Shown here one piece after another: positions 17,079 through 25,035 of a stretch of DNA of 53,389 nt. Each line of letters starts with the position of its first letter. Within the stretch, counting starts at the first letter, position 1. Under the pieces are notes generated by a model. The model saw only the letters and a list, made by a program, of their open reading frames with translations, was not told the DNA's origin and did no database searches. The stretch covers positions 1 to 53,389 of the forward strand of contig NZ_SPQG01000008.1 of the NCBI RefSeq assembly GCF_004944975.1. Reading direction: 5' to 3'. The position numbers and the translations under genes are program-made. The stretch comes from Halorhabdus amylolytica (GTDB lineage: Archaea; Halobacteriota; Halobacteria; Halobacteriales; Haloarculaceae).

Positions 17079-17768
17079 ACGGCAGACGATATCACCTCAG
17101 TGTCATCTCAAGTGTGAACTTGTGAATTTCAGGCTATTTTTTCACCGGTCTCAGATTGGATAGTTCTCGATTGCCGTGCAACCTACAGAACTTGCACTGA
17201 GCGATTCTATCCATCCGTAGTTTGAGAAAATTGTCGTGCAAGACTCGCGCGCTGTATTCAGCACGCGGTTTCTGTCAGCTTTCGTGGACTTCAGCACGAA
17301 ATAGCGGTTCTGATAAGGGAGCACACCGAGGGATGTCCTCTTTGGCTACGTAACGGCCCGCCCCGCTCGCCGCGTTCCGCCCTTCGCGTCGCTCGCGACC
17401 GACCATTCCGGGCGTGCGGCTCCCTCGCGTGCGCTCGGTCGCCGTTCCGGGCTAAAATGGATGTGCCCTCGCGCCAGCACCAAGCGCGCTTTCGGTTACG
17501 TCTCCCTCGCTCCCGGTGGTCGCTCGGTCGACGGACACGAAACCGGCTTGAGTGCTGGCCGCTCGCTCCGGGCGGGTCGGCGCGCGGTGCTGGTTGGGGT
17601 CGCCGCACACGGGCGCGCTCTCGCTCGCGCCCGGTAGGGCGCTCGCGAAGGCGCGAGCGAGAGCACGCAGTCGGTGCTATCGGACGTCGACATCGTCGGA
17701 AAACCGCGATGCTTGGGACATCGCGGTGGCAGCGCGCGAGCGCCTTCAGTGGTATCTGGAGGATACCA
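17079..17768. other. long GC-rich leader, no gene seen
   Basis: Bases 17079-17340 hold no gene. Bases 17340-17768 are extremely GC-rich, built from repeated CGCTCG/GCGAGC-type words in both orientations (for example around 17630-17665), able to fold into many hairpins. An open frame runs through it into the OB-fold gene, but its basic, Arg-rich translation is unlike a haloarchaeal protein. The function is unknown. Confidence 0.45.
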
Positions 17769-18629
17769 ATGTCTAGTAACAACTCGAGTCGCAAGGTCGT
17801 TACGGTCGATGAACAAGCATTCGAACGAACCGAAGACGCCGGCGTCGACGAGGACGGGTTCGAAGTCGTCGACGACCAGCCGGAGCTCAGAGCCACGGTC
17901 CAACAGGAAACACAGGCGAAGGTGGATTCCAACCATCCAGATGGCATCGTCCAGGACTTCTCGCACCTGCCCCTCGCCCAGGAAGAGAAAATTCGCGCCC
18001 GGGAGGCCGAACTGGAGCACATCAGTGCCCAGGCAGAATTGAGGACCCAGGAGGGACGCGCCCAGCGGACTCGCAAGGTCGTCACCGAACGGCGGCAGCG
18101 CAAGCGAGAGCGACAAGTCATCGAACAGACGGATCCACGGGAATACCTCACTCGGGCGGAACTAGCGAAAGTAAATCAAGAAGCGGAGCGGATCGCACAC
18201 CGGCTTCGCACCGATCACCGTCGACCCTTCATCTCCAAGGCACTCGCAACGCGGGTCGCGAAAGGCCAGGACCTCACCGAAGCAGTGTTCGACACGATAG
18301 ACGCCCTCAAGGCGAGCGCTGGGACCATCTGTCCGATCGAGGACGTCCCGGACGTGCCGACCGACGAGGTGAGCATTGAAGGCGAAATCGTCACACTGTG
18401 GCGACCGAGCAGTAGCGCCATCAGTCAAGTCGGACTAATCGCCGACGAAACTGGGAAAATCAAGGTCACCATTTGGGAGGCGAGCGACCAGCCGGGCATC
18501 AAAGAGGGCGATCAGGTCAAGATCAGGCAGGCACAAAAGAACTGGTACCAGGGGCGGTGTAGCCTCGCACTGACCTACGACAGTATAATCATCTTCCCGG
18601 AACGCGACGACCGCTGGTGGAAAGCGTAG
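17769..18629 (+). CDS. OB-fold single-stranded-DNA-binding protein (RPA-like)
   Basis: A 286-residue protein. The N-terminal two thirds are helical and charged (AQAELRTQEGRAQRTRKVVTERRQRKRERQ), with DPREYLTRAELAKVNQEAERI in the middle. The last ~90 residues hold an OB fold: VSIEGEIVTLWRPSSSAISQVGLIADETGKIKVTIWEAS, then EGDQVKIRQAQKNWYQGRCSLALTYDS. This layout is that of haloarchaeal plasmid RPA/SSB-like proteins, which coat single-stranded DNA during replication or repair. The ATG at 17769 follows the GC-rich leader; an upstream open extension is rejected for composition. A 57-bp repeat with a T-run follows its stop. Confidence 0.75.
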   Translation: MSSNNSSRKVVTVDEQAFERTEDAGVDEDGFEVVDDQPELRATVQQETQAKVDSNHPDGIVQDFSHLPLAQEEKIRAREAELEHISAQAELRTQEGRAQRTRKVVTERRQRKRERQVIEQTDPREYLTRAELAKVNQEAERIAHRLRTDHRRPFISKALATRVAKGQDLTEAVFDTIDALKASAGTICPIEDVPDVPTDEVSIEGEIVTLWRPSSSAISQVGLIADETGKIKVTIWEASDQPGIKEGDQVKIRQAQKNWYQGRCSLALTYDSIIIFPERDDRWWKA

Positions 18630-18640
18630 GAGGCGACGCC

Positions 18641-18697
18641 CCCTCTTTTCTGATGAGTGCCGGACCGGCCCAGGCCCCGCCGCCCCACCCACCGCTC
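18641..18697. repeat. 57-bp direct repeat, copy 1
   Basis: It begins with CCCTCTTTT, then GAGTGCCGGACCGGCCC and GCCGCCCCACCC, ending at CCGCTCC. It is about 90% identical to 19498-19554 and lies 12 bases after the OB-fold gene. The T-run fits an archaeal terminator; the conserved part after it is unexplained. Confidence 0.6.
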
Positions 18698-18824
18698 CGT
18701 GCTCGCTCCCTGCGGTCACTGCGCGCGCAGCCACAACCTTGCTCAGTCGTGGCGGGAGCGATGAAACCCCTGCAATCTGATAGCGACGGTTGTGTTTCTG
18801 TGCGCCAGCGAGGGGTGCAGCGAG

Positions 18825-19454
18825 ATGTCAACCAACTCAACCGCCTACCACGATCTCGATGCGTGGTTCGCCGGCTTCTTCGAAGGCGAAGGCTGTATCC
18901 GTATCTCGATTGCCGATCGAGAGCGGTACAGTACCGGTTTCGAACTTGCACCAATGGTACGAATTGCCCACGAACAGCTGACTGGACTGCTCGACGCAGA
19001 CGGCTGGATCGGCGTGACTGTCCGTCCCGAAGACGGATACAAAGTAAACCATCGACCTCAACCGCAGGTAGAAATCAGTCAGTCGTCACAGGATCGCCTG
19101 ATGGACGCCCTCTGTGCGTACTGTGACGCTCGCGATATCAACTGCTTTGTGACGACGCTTGAATACGACGACGATAGAGCTGACCAATACGTGTGGGGTG
19201 TCCAGGGGATTAGCACGACACGAGAACTCCTGGCCCCGCTTCGCGATCAGTTCATCGTCAAACGCGAGCAGGTCGATCTCTTCCTCGATGAGATCATCCC
19301 ACGATTGGAGGATGGCGTCCACCACGACAAGGAGGGGTTCCTTGAGGTGATGCACTACGTCGACCGCTTCAACGCGTACAAAGGCGGGAGTCGCGGCAAA
19401 TACACGCTCGACTACTTCGAGGACCTCTGGGAGATGGAATACACTCTCGAGTAG
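18825..19454 (+). CDS. LAGLIDADG homing-endonuclease-like protein
   Basis: A 209-residue protein with two LAGLIDADG-type motifs unusually close together: WFAGFFEGEGCIRI at residues ~14-27 and LTGLLDADGWIGV at ~52-64. Each has the acidic residue expected at the active site. After the second motif the sequence follows a full single-domain LAGLIDADG fold (VEISQSSQDRLMDALCAYC ... YVWGVQGISTTRELLAPL). The first motif with its hairpin therefore looks like a partial second unit. ATG 18825 has a purine-rich GAGGGG stretch about 14 bases upstream. No intein or intron surrounds it. It may be a free-standing homing enzyme or a domesticated DNA-binding protein. It lies between the OB-fold gene and the restriction-modification block, and is followed by the second 57-bp repeat. 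Confidence 0.7.
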   Translation: MSTNSTAYHDLDAWFAGFFEGEGCIRISIADRERYSTGFELAPMVRIAHEQLTGLLDADGWIGVTVRPEDGYKVNHRPQPQVEISQSSQDRLMDALCAYCDARDINCFVTTLEYDDDRADQYVWGVQGISTTRELLAPLRDQFIVKREQVDLFLDEIIPRLEDGVHHDKEGFLEVMHYVDRFNAYKGGSRGKYTLDYFEDLWEMEYTLE

Positions 19455-19497
19455 CCGGATCGCGCGGTATTTCCACGGGAGAAGCAGATCGGGGATA

Positions 19498-19554
19498 CCT
19501 CTTTTTTAGTGAGTGCCGGACCAGCCCAAGCCCCACCGCCCCACCCTCCGCTCC
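19498..19554. repeat. 57-bp direct repeat, copy 2
   Basis: Copy 2 of the element at 18641-18697: CCTCTTTTTT, then GAGTGCCGGACCAGCCC and ACCGCCCCACCC. It lies 44 bases after the LAGLIDADG gene. Differences from copy 1 are mainly G/A changes. Confidence 0.6.
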
Positions 19555-19702
19555 CGGCCTCCCTTCGGTCGGCCGGCAGCCACAACCGGAGTCACAGCTT
19601 TGGGAGTAGTAGACCGAGGAGCAGGCCCGCTGTCGCGACGGAGTCTGTTTATTTGCCCCTTGGAGGGGCGGAGGGCACACCAGAACGTGTCCCCAAGTAT
19701 CA

Positions 19703-19999
19703 ATGTCTGAGAACCGTACTCTCACGGCCTGGAAGCGGCTTCGCATTCACCTCCGCGAAGCCCGCCGCACGACCGACTCGCCGATCGTGGAAGCACAGTT
19801 AGAGGCTGCGCTGGACGCCTGGGACGACCTGACTCCGACACCCTTGCGGGAGTGTCCCGTCTGTGGAAAGGTCGGACTCCCAGAGCGGATTCGCAATCAC
19901 GACTGTACGCAGTCGCTGCGGCAGGAGTACCGTAACCAAGCAGTCCCAAACTCAAACACTATAAACGATGGCGCTACCAAACCAAGACAAGATGGCTGA
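19703..19999 (+). CDS. small zinc-finger protein
   Basis: A 98-residue protein. The N-terminal half is a charged helix pair (TAWKRLRIHLREARR, EAQLEAALDAWDDL). A C2HC-type finger follows: CPVCGKVGLPERIRNHDC. The tail is polar and partly encoded by the promoter of the methyltransferase gene, whose ATG 19992 lies 8 bases before this stop codon. It is probably a DNA-binding or adaptor protein of the following restriction-modification locus, but that is only suggested by position. Confidence 0.6.
   Translation: MSENRTLTAWKRLRIHLREARRTTDSPIVEAQLEAALDAWDDLTPTPLRECPVCGKVGLPERIRNHDCTQSLRQEYRNQAVPNSNTINDGATKPRQDG
19958..19966 (+). promoter_or_regulatory. TATA box for the methyltransferase gene
   Basis: ACTATAAAC lies ~28 bases before ATG 19992, inside the 3' end of the zinc-finger gene. 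This spacing supports 19992 rather than the in-frame ATG 19968 as the methyltransferase start. Confidence 0.55.
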
Positions 20000-20990
20000 T
20001 TCAACGGATCTTCGCGAGCATATTCCCGATTCCTGTCGTGACCTGCTCGAACTGTCCGATCAAGAGCTCAAGTCGGAAATCCCGGCACTGGCACGCGACA
20101 AAGGGCGGATGAGCGAGGTCGAACAGGCGGTCAAATCGCTGCCGAGTCACCACGATCTCTATCACGGTGATGCGCGCGACCTCTCGATGATTGACGACGA
20201 GTCCGTTCATCTCGCAGTCACCTCGCCGCCGTATTTCAACCTGAAGGACTACAACATCGAGAACGGCGGTGGGTCGGAGGGACAACTCGGGGACATCGAC
20301 GATTACGAGCAGTTCAACGAACTCGTCGACGAGGTCTGGGAGAACGTCTACGAGAAGCTCGTCCCCGGCGGGCGGCTCTGTGTGGTCGTCGGGGACGTCC
20401 TCCGCTCCCGGAGCGACCACGGGCGGCATCGTGTCCTACCATTGCACGCGACGATTCAGGAACACGCCACCGACATAGGCTTCGACAACCTCGCGCCCGT
20501 CATCTGGTACAAGATCGGGAACGCGAGTCTCGAGGCTGGTGGCAACGCCCGATTCCTCGGCAAGCCCTATGAGCCGGGGGCAGTCATCAAAAACGACATC
20601 GAGTATATCCTGCTGTTCCGCAAGCCCGGCGGCTACCGGAGTCCGGATATCGCAGAGCGAATTCTGTCCACCATCGAAGCCGACACCCACCAGAAGATGT
20701 TCCGGCAGCTGTGGGACGACATCAAAGGTGAGCGCCAGACGGACCATCCGGCTCCGTATCCCGCCGAACTGGCCGAGCGACTGATTCGGATGTTCTCGTT
20801 CGTCGGCGATACGGTGCTCGATCCGTTCGCCGGGACCGGGAGCACTGCCGTCGCAGCGAGTCGCTGTGGCCGCAACTCGATCAGCGTCGAACTCGAGACA
20901 GAATACGTCGATATCGCGGAAGAGCGGATTCAGGCAGAGCGGGGAACACTCACGAACTACGAAAATCTGACCGTCGACGTGACGCGGTAG
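19992..20990 (+). CDS. DNA methyltransferase, beta class (probably N4-cytosine)
   Basis: A 332-residue methyltransferase. The catalytic motif TSPPYF is at residues 77-82, and the S-adenosylmethionine motif DPFAGTGST at 277-285, after it. That order defines the beta class. S-P-P-Y is the form usual for N4-cytosine enzymes, while N6-adenine enzymes more often have D-P-P-Y. Between them lies a target-recognition region of normal length (LPLHATIQEHATDIGFDNLAPVIWYK). The recognition sequence cannot be read from sequence; it could be CTAG, as methylated by many haloarchaea. It has its own TATA box. Two restriction-enzyme genes follow on the same strand, so it is the modification half of a restriction-modification system. 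All key motifs are intact. Confidence 0.85.
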   Translation: MADSTDLREHIPDSCRDLLELSDQELKSEIPALARDKGRMSEVEQAVKSLPSHHDLYHGDARDLSMIDDESVHLAVTSPPYFNLKDYNIENGGGSEGQLGDIDDYEQFNELVDEVWENVYEKLVPGGRLCVVVGDVLRSRSDHGRHRVLPLHATIQEHATDIGFDNLAPVIWYKIGNASLEAGGNARFLGKPYEPGAVIKNDIEYILLFRKPGGYRSPDIAERILSTIEADTHQKMFRQLWDDIKGERQTDHPAPYPAELAERLIRMFSFVGDTVLDPFAGTGSTAVAASRCGRNSISVELETEYVDIAEERIQAERGTLTNYENLTVDVTR

Positions 20991-21056
20991 AGAGCAAACG
21001 TTTCAGAAGCCGGCCCGCGGTTTGCGACGTCCTCGCGAGCGTTCCGATGTGCTACT

Positions 21057-21066
21057 TTTTATATAG
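21057..21066 (+). promoter_or_regulatory. TATA box for the restriction gene at 21090
   Basis: TTTTATATAG lies ~28 bases before ATG 21090, at leaderless distance. The nuclease gene thus has its own promoter and is not just read through from the methyltransferase. Confidence 0.65.
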
Positions 21067-21089
21067 TAGCCTCAAGAACCCGCTAGGTA

Positions 21090-21863
21090 ATGTCGGAGCA
21101 TCGATATGGTGATGAACGAATTGTTGACTGGCTGAATCAGGAGCGGGACTGGAGTTATCCGCGAAACGTCCCCTATCATCCTCGCAGCGATTCCCACGGC
21201 GGCGCGCAGTGTCGGTATTTTGTCGATGATCTCCTCTATGAGAGCGACGCGATTCGGGAGGCGGCCGCCGCCGGCGAACTCGTGTATCAAGAAGACTACG
21301 AAGTCGGGGAGGGCGGCCTCTCGTGGAACACCGACCTCGTGATCGGCCCGCCGGCCGACAGCGTTCAAGTATCCCTCGATGGCGACCGCGAGATGGCGCA
21401 GGCCGATCCCGCCGAGATCTATCTCGCGGCCGATGCCAAGTCGATCATGACCGAACACCAGAAGGCCCGGCGCAACCGCCAGCGGGACATCAACTCCTTC
21501 GCGGATATTATGCATCACCACCACGAGAAAGCGCTGACGGCGGGTATTTTGCTGGTGAACCTCGCCGAGCAATTCGACTCCCCGCTGCGTGACCCCGATG
21601 ACATCACCGACCACGTTCACATCGAGCGCATCGTCGGCGAGATCATCCAGATGTTCGACTCGATCAATCGGAGCGAAGGCGAGATCAGTGCCAATCTCGA
21701 CGGTGCCGGTGTCGTCGTGGTTCGGCATTCTAATCTCATCGACGATATCGGAGATACTGAGTTGGTGACGGAGCCGCCGGCCCCACAGCCTGATGATCGG
21801 ATACATTACCGCACGCTTGTTCAGCAGATGGCTGACTGGATGGAAACCCGGTTTCTGTCATGA
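21090..21863 (+). CDS. type II-like restriction endonuclease, PD-(D/E)xK
   Basis: A 257-residue protein. WNTDLVIGPP at residues ~79-88 followed by EIYLAADAKSIMTEHQKARRNRQRDINSF at ~109-137 gives a PD-(D/E)xK site: D82, D115 and K117, then a basic helix. This is typical of type II restriction enzymes. The strand order and the methyltransferase 100 bases upstream support it as the cutting half of the pair. The recognition site is unknown. It overlaps the next gene by four bases (ATGA), so the two restriction genes are translated together. The catalytic residues are intact. I do not recognise a named enzyme. Confidence 0.65.
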   Translation: MSEHRYGDERIVDWLNQERDWSYPRNVPYHPRSDSHGGAQCRYFVDDLLYESDAIREAAAAGELVYQEDYEVGEGGLSWNTDLVIGPPADSVQVSLDGDREMAQADPAEIYLAADAKSIMTEHQKARRNRQRDINSFADIMHHHHEKALTAGILLVNLAEQFDSPLRDPDDITDHVHIERIVGEIIQMFDSINRSEGEISANLDGAGVVVVRHSNLIDDIGDTELVTEPPAPQPDDRIHYRTLVQQMADWMETRFLS

Positions 21864-22617
21864 CGTCGGTGCCACCTGTTTCAGATGTGGAAATCGCGGA
21901 CGCGGTCGAGTGTTTCTGGCAGGAGCGGATGTCAAGGGCGGAGGACCGGGCAGATATAGACCATGCGCAGGAGGGCCGGCGTAAAGAGGTGACGAGCGGT
22001 GGACACATGGCCGAGTTTGAGGGGCTGCTGTATGATCTGCTCGTGGATGCTGGGTTGCCTGAATCCGCAATTCACACGGGAAAGTCCGCGGAGTTACCGG
22101 GATATTACCGGCCATCAAAGGAATGGGACCTGGTCGTGCTGCAGGGGGGTAATCCGGTGGCGGCGATCGAGTTCAAGTCGCAGACCAGTTCGTTCAGAAA
22201 CAACTGGAATGATCGGGTCGAAGAGGTTGTTGGCAGTGCAACTGATTTCCGGACAGCAATGGAAATTGGAGTGCTTGATTCACCGGTACGACCATGGCTA
22301 GGGTACGTGTATTTGATGGATGAGCAAGGGACGCTGGAGGGTAATTCGATTTCGGCGACGGATGCAGGGATGGCAGACGCCTTTGTCGGTGCTTCGTATG
22401 CTGACCGATGTGAGGAACTGTGTCTGCGGTTGCTGGATAATGATATATTGATGGGGCGTCGTTTTTGTTGTCGGGAGAAGAGGCCGGGCTAGATGGTGCG
22501 TATCGGACGCCGCATGATCGGTTGAAGTTTGAGCGGTTTGCTGCGTCACTCGTAGGGCACGTGGGGCAGTTTCTTGATGAGTATGGACAGCGGCAGGCCG
22601 AATTGGGGAACTATTGA
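21860..22617 (+). pseudogene. PaeR7I/XhoI-family restriction endonuclease, broken by a single frameshift
   Basis: The first 197 or so residues match the PaeR7I/XhoI family. ELPGYYRPSKEWDLVV is followed by AAIEFKSQ and SFRNNWNDRVEEVVGSA. D90, E104 and K106 are the PD-(D/E)xK residues. The frame then shifts at about 22446-22451 and stops at 22492. One base back, the sequence continues DGASFLLSGEEAGLDGAYRT, then LKFERFAASLVGHV, and ends at TGA 22615-22617, which is the expected C-terminus. A single-base deletion explains it. The family cuts CTCGAG, and its partner methyltransferase (N6-adenine, as I recall) is not seen here. Its loss may have been harmless or forced. A sequencing error is the alternative; either way the missing part is only the last ~55 residues. 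Confidence 0.8.
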
Positions 22618-22848
22618 TCTGGACTGAGGTAGACTGGTCGAATGACAGCAGTGCTGTTCCATGGCCGTTCTCGTGGTCTTCTCGTTCTATGAGGTGCTAC
22701 TCGGTTCGATCTGGAAGTAGGGCGAAGGCTTGCCGACGAGAACATCCACTACAAACGGTATTCGGGGGACGTTGGGGATAGTTCGACCGGGATAACTGGA
22801 CACATTAGCAACATCAAAGAAACATTACCTGCCACCCCCTTATTTCGG

Positions 22849-25035
22849 ATGGAATACACAACCGGTATGGTTTTGAAAGTGGGCGAACAGCCTAAAACGA
22901 TGACTGGTCACCTGAATGCATTCCCCGTCGATGTCTCTCAAATGGACATCGGCATCTACGACATCTCTCCCCAACCAACAACACCGGCCTGGAACCGCCT
23001 AGACCAGCTCGAGAACGATGTCTCTTCTGGCACGGACGGGATCGGTGTCCGGTACCATGACGGGGACTCGTGGAGAATCGTAGCCTGCGGTGACCCCGAC
23101 CCCCCGGCACAGATCAAGGATACCGACAGCAATCTGACGCTCACAGAATCAACTGTGTGGACGCCCGGGACAGACGGCGACCCTGAGGTGATGGCGAAAG
23201 CCCTTGAAACCGGGCTCAAAGAATACCTGACTACCTACCGCGACTACTGGGACGATGACTACAACCGAGTGTACCAGTACACTCCGTACGCATCGCAAGG
23301 GAGCTACAATATGCATCTTGGGTACAAGCTCTCTGTCGAGTATGGTGATGGGTTCCAACTCTTCCTCGATCCGACGTTCAAATTTTTCTCCGAGAAATCG
23401 TTGAAGGAGTGGATCGACCAGGTCGGGATTGAACGGGTGCAGGAACAGTTCACCGGCGAGAAGTTCATCATGTTCAGCTCACGGACGAGCTACGCCACAC
23501 TCGAAACCGTGTACGAGGACCGGACCGTGATGGACGAATCTGTGTACGGCTCGACGATATACGAGCTCAACGCCGATTCTCCGGCTCCCCAGGCCGAAAA
23601 CGTCGAAGAAACGGATCCGCTATGCGGTGTCACCTACCTGAATAACCCGAAGGAATACACCGTATCGCCGGCCCTGCTCTACAAGACCCCCGGGAACAGC
23701 GACGCATTAAACGACACCGCGATAATCACTCCGACCGAACGCCGGGATGAGATCCGGTCACTCGCCGAGGACGTATCGTACATCCAAGTCGGCAGCCAGC
23801 AATTTAGCGTGGGTGACACAGAGCTATCTGGAGAAATTACCCGGTTCTCATACCCGTCTCTGATGTTCGGTAACGGCCACGTATTCGATCCGCAGACGCT
23901 GGGCGACCTTCCGGACAAATGGGAATGGGAAAGCGAGATACAACAATTGCTTGACGAGCATGGCCCGTACAAACGTGTGCGGGGCGAACGGCATATCGCG
24001 TTCGCGTATCCGGACAGTTATCCGGAAACAGCCGAGAAAACGTACCGGGATATCCAGGAACATCTGCAGCAGTATGCACAGATCACAGCACCCGGTCCAG
24101 TTGGTCCGATTGAGCACACGGATCGCCGGATCTGGGACAAGTGGGTGAACCAACAGGGAGACCAGATTGACGGCCTGCTGGCTGCGTTATCCGAGAAGTC
24201 CAATGACCGGTATTATTCGCTGGTCAATGATGTCGCTGGGGCACCTGTCCAACACCTCACACCATCCGCCTTGGAGGATTACCGAGATAGCAGCCTATTC
24301 AACGTCGCGATGGGGCTTGCGGCCAAGATGGGTGTCCGACCATTTGTCCTCGCCGAACCGCTGCATACCGACATTGTAATCGGGTTCGACGTAAACGGGT
24401 TCGATCAAAACTCAATCGGAGCCGTCACCCATGACGGGGACACTGGTGAAGTAATCACCCAAACGACGAGCGGATTCAGTGCAGGTTCGAGTACGGCTGC
24501 ACCGGAGTTCGAGACGAAGTCAGCTCTCCGAAACCAAATCGCAGATGCTGTGGAGGAGAAAGGCTCGGTGTCCTCGATTATTATCCAGCGAGGCGGGATA
24601 TTGAAAAACACCGAAGAAGCAGCAGTCCGGGAGTTGATCCCAGAACTTGTCGACGAGGGGATGCTGCCCGAAGATGTTCAGTGGGGCGTAGTCGAGGTAA
24701 ATTCGGATACCCCGCACCGGATCTTCGACCAGAACTATGATCTCCAGGCACCGACCGGAGCCTATACGACGATTGGTGACGAGACCGGTCTCGTGGTGAA
24801 CGGCGGACATCCGTACGTGTGGCAGGGCACGCCTCGTGCCACGAGCTGTACGCTTGTGGCCGCAAACAGTGACTGGGACATCACGGCATTGACGCATGAC
24901 GTTTTCCGGCTGTCCTTCCTGAACTGGGGGTCGCCGGGAAGTGTGAATATGCGTTCACCAATATCGACCGACCTGGCGACAGAACTCGCAAAGATGTTCG
25001 AAAAGTGTAACGAGATCCAGTATCTCCCGTTCTAG
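22849..25035 (+). CDS. long prokaryotic Argonaute with altered PIWI active site
   Basis: A 728-residue protein ending in a PIWI domain. DIVIGFDVNGFD near residue 514 holds the first catalytic aspartate. IIIQRGGILKNTEE near 578-591 is the position of the usual 'RDG' strand, with glycine 582 in place of aspartate. PHRIFDQN, then APTGAYTTIGDETGLVVNGG, then PISTDLATELAKMF close the domain in normal PIWI order. D708 in STDLA may be the last acidic residue. The N-terminal ~480 residues have the length of N, PAZ and MID domains but no motif I can name. Argonautes bind a guide nucleic acid and target DNA or RNA. With the RGG change, cleavage is probably lost. ATG 22867 is an alternative start, 26 bases after a weak TATA (CTTATTT). 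The 3' end overlaps the opposite-strand metalloprotease by four bases. Confidence 0.8.
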   Translation: MEYTTGMVLKVGEQPKTMTGHLNAFPVDVSQMDIGIYDISPQPTTPAWNRLDQLENDVSSGTDGIGVRYHDGDSWRIVACGDPDPPAQIKDTDSNLTLTESTVWTPGTDGDPEVMAKALETGLKEYLTTYRDYWDDDYNRVYQYTPYASQGSYNMHLGYKLSVEYGDGFQLFLDPTFKFFSEKSLKEWIDQVGIERVQEQFTGEKFIMFSSRTSYATLETVYEDRTVMDESVYGSTIYELNADSPAPQAENVEETDPLCGVTYLNNPKEYTVSPALLYKTPGNSDALNDTAIITPTERRDEIRSLAEDVSYIQVGSQQFSVGDTELSGEITRFSYPSLMFGNGHVFDPQTLGDLPDKWEWESEIQQLLDEHGPYKRVRGERHIAFAYPDSYPETAEKTYRDIQEHLQQYAQITAPGPVGPIEHTDRRIWDKWVNQQGDQIDGLLAALSEKSNDRYYSLVNDVAGAPVQHLTPSALEDYRDSSLFNVAMGLAAKMGVRPFVLAEPLHTDIVIGFDVNGFDQNSIGAVTHDGDTGEVITQTTSGFSAGSSTAAPEFETKSALRNQIADAVEEKGSVSSIIIQRGGILKNTEEAAVRELIPELVDEGMLPEDVQWGVVEVNSDTPHRIFDQNYDLQAPTGAYTTIGDETGLVVNGGHPYVWQGTPRATSCTLVAANSDWDITALTHDVFRLSFLNWGSPGSVNMRSPISTDLATELAKMFEKCNEIQYLPF

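Noticed and set aside
17457-17768. upstream extension of the OB-fold gene
   Set aside because: The extension is basic and Arg-rich, made of the GC-rich repeats. The ATG at 17769 starts the normal acidic protein.
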